A stretch of DNA of 21,163 nucleotides. Source: a virus. The stretch spans positions 1 to 21,163 of the IMG/VR virus record IMGVR_UViG_3300032607_000797. One strand, 5' to 3'. Made by a program: the position numbers and the translations under genes. Below are positions 20,921-21,163 of the stretch, piece by piece (position 1 is the stretch's first letter; every line of letters starts with the position of its first letter). A model generated the notes under the pieces. The model saw only the letters and a list, made by a program, of their open reading frames with translations. It was not told where the DNA came from and searched no databases.

Positions 20921-21117
20921 CACGCCACCCGCCTGGCCAGCACAACGGCCTCGAGCTCGGCCAACAGCTGGCAGGCAGCAGGTGGCATGGGCTGGCGAAC
21001 AACCGCCATCGCAGTGGCGTACTGCTGGGCAAAAGTGGCAATGGGCAAACGGTTCACACAGAACAAGTCCGGGTGAAAGGCTGCCATCGTTTCGGGGGTG
21101 AGATTAATCAACGCCAT
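20920..21117 (-). CDS. Small hypothetical protein (65 residues)
   Basis: A small gene in a tightly packed early operon: its start overlaps the preceding stop (TGATG at 21119-21115), and its own stop overlaps the next start in the same way. The protein begins MALINLTPETMAAFHPDLFC and has two helical parts, IATFAQQYATAMAVV and CQLLAELEAVVLARRV. No motif is recognised. Both junctions share the hexamer GTGATG, so GTG one codon earlier is an alternative start in each case. The coupled arrangement supports it as a real gene. Confidence 0.55.
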   Translation of the reverse strand: MALINLTPETMAAFHPDLFCVNRLPIATFAQQYATAMAVVRQPMPPAACQLLAELEAVVLARRVA

Positions 21118-21163
21118 CACGCGCCCTGCCCTGCAATGGCGATATCGACCAAAGCCCGGTCAA
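21117..21163 (-). CDS. 3' end of an upstream gene (partial)
   Basis: The last 14 codons of a minus-strand frame, reading DRALVDIAIAGQGA then TGA, run in from the right edge. The stop overlaps the start of the next gene (TGATG), the same junction type as the following pair, which is why I take this frame as the real one. Nothing can be said about the product. Confidence 0.4.
   Translation of the reverse strand, partial: DRALVDIAIAGQGA

Noticed and set aside
1-21163. CRISPR arrays, tRNA genes, rRNA, insertion sequences, integrase or attachment sites
   Set aside because: I looked for regular spaced repeats, cloverleaf-like segments, transposase motifs and recombinases and found none that I can support.

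Overview
The window holds a large part of a temperate, lambda-like siphovirus genome. It could be a prophage or a free phage, because no clear host gene, integrase or attachment site is visible. Base composition is about 60-65% G+C, and the protein families resemble those of phages from Burkholderiales (Comamonadaceae-like hosts). That host guess is an inference from composition and general resemblance, not from a search.

Almost everything reads on the minus strand, so the late operon runs from right to left. From right to left: small early or hypothetical genes (21163-20501); a short plus-strand gene whose 3' end overlaps its convergent neighbour (20315-20683); a small helix-turn-helix-like protein (20024-19665); a DUF1376 replication-type protein (19549-18665) with an A+T-rich set of phased GGGTT repeats inside it, a candidate replication origin; a zinc-ribbon protein; a gpZ-like minor tail protein; an HNH/AP2 endonuclease; small and large terminase subunits; a Mor-like regulator; a gpW-like head completion protein; the portal; a plus-strand hicAB toxin-antitoxin pair; a protease-capsid fusion; a DUF2190 protein; a gpFII-like head-tail connector; a gpU-like tail terminator; a 58-residue protein; the tail tube; the G and G-T tail assembly chaperones; a 1644-residue tape measure; and three distal tail genes, the last one cut by the left edge. 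Lysis genes, lysogeny control and integration functions are not in the window.

The order follows lambda (terminase, W, B, C/E, FII, U, V, G/T, H) with four departures. The Z-like gene has moved upstream of the terminase. An A+T-richer HNH endonuclease sits next to the small terminase. The prohead protease and major capsid protein share one reading frame. A hicAB module on the opposite strand splits portal from capsid.

The less expected signals are mostly non-coding. (1) The G/G-T junction has a full -1 frameshift element: A AAA AAC, an 8-base spacer and a 10-bp GC-rich hairpin. (2) A 25-bp nested palindrome occurs twice, at the mor/gpW junction and the portal/capsid junction. (3) hicAB lies between 15-base direct repeats that look like a duplication of half of that palindrome, as if the toxin pair inserted into it. 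(4) Four tandem 7-bp repeats overlap the start of the small terminase gene.
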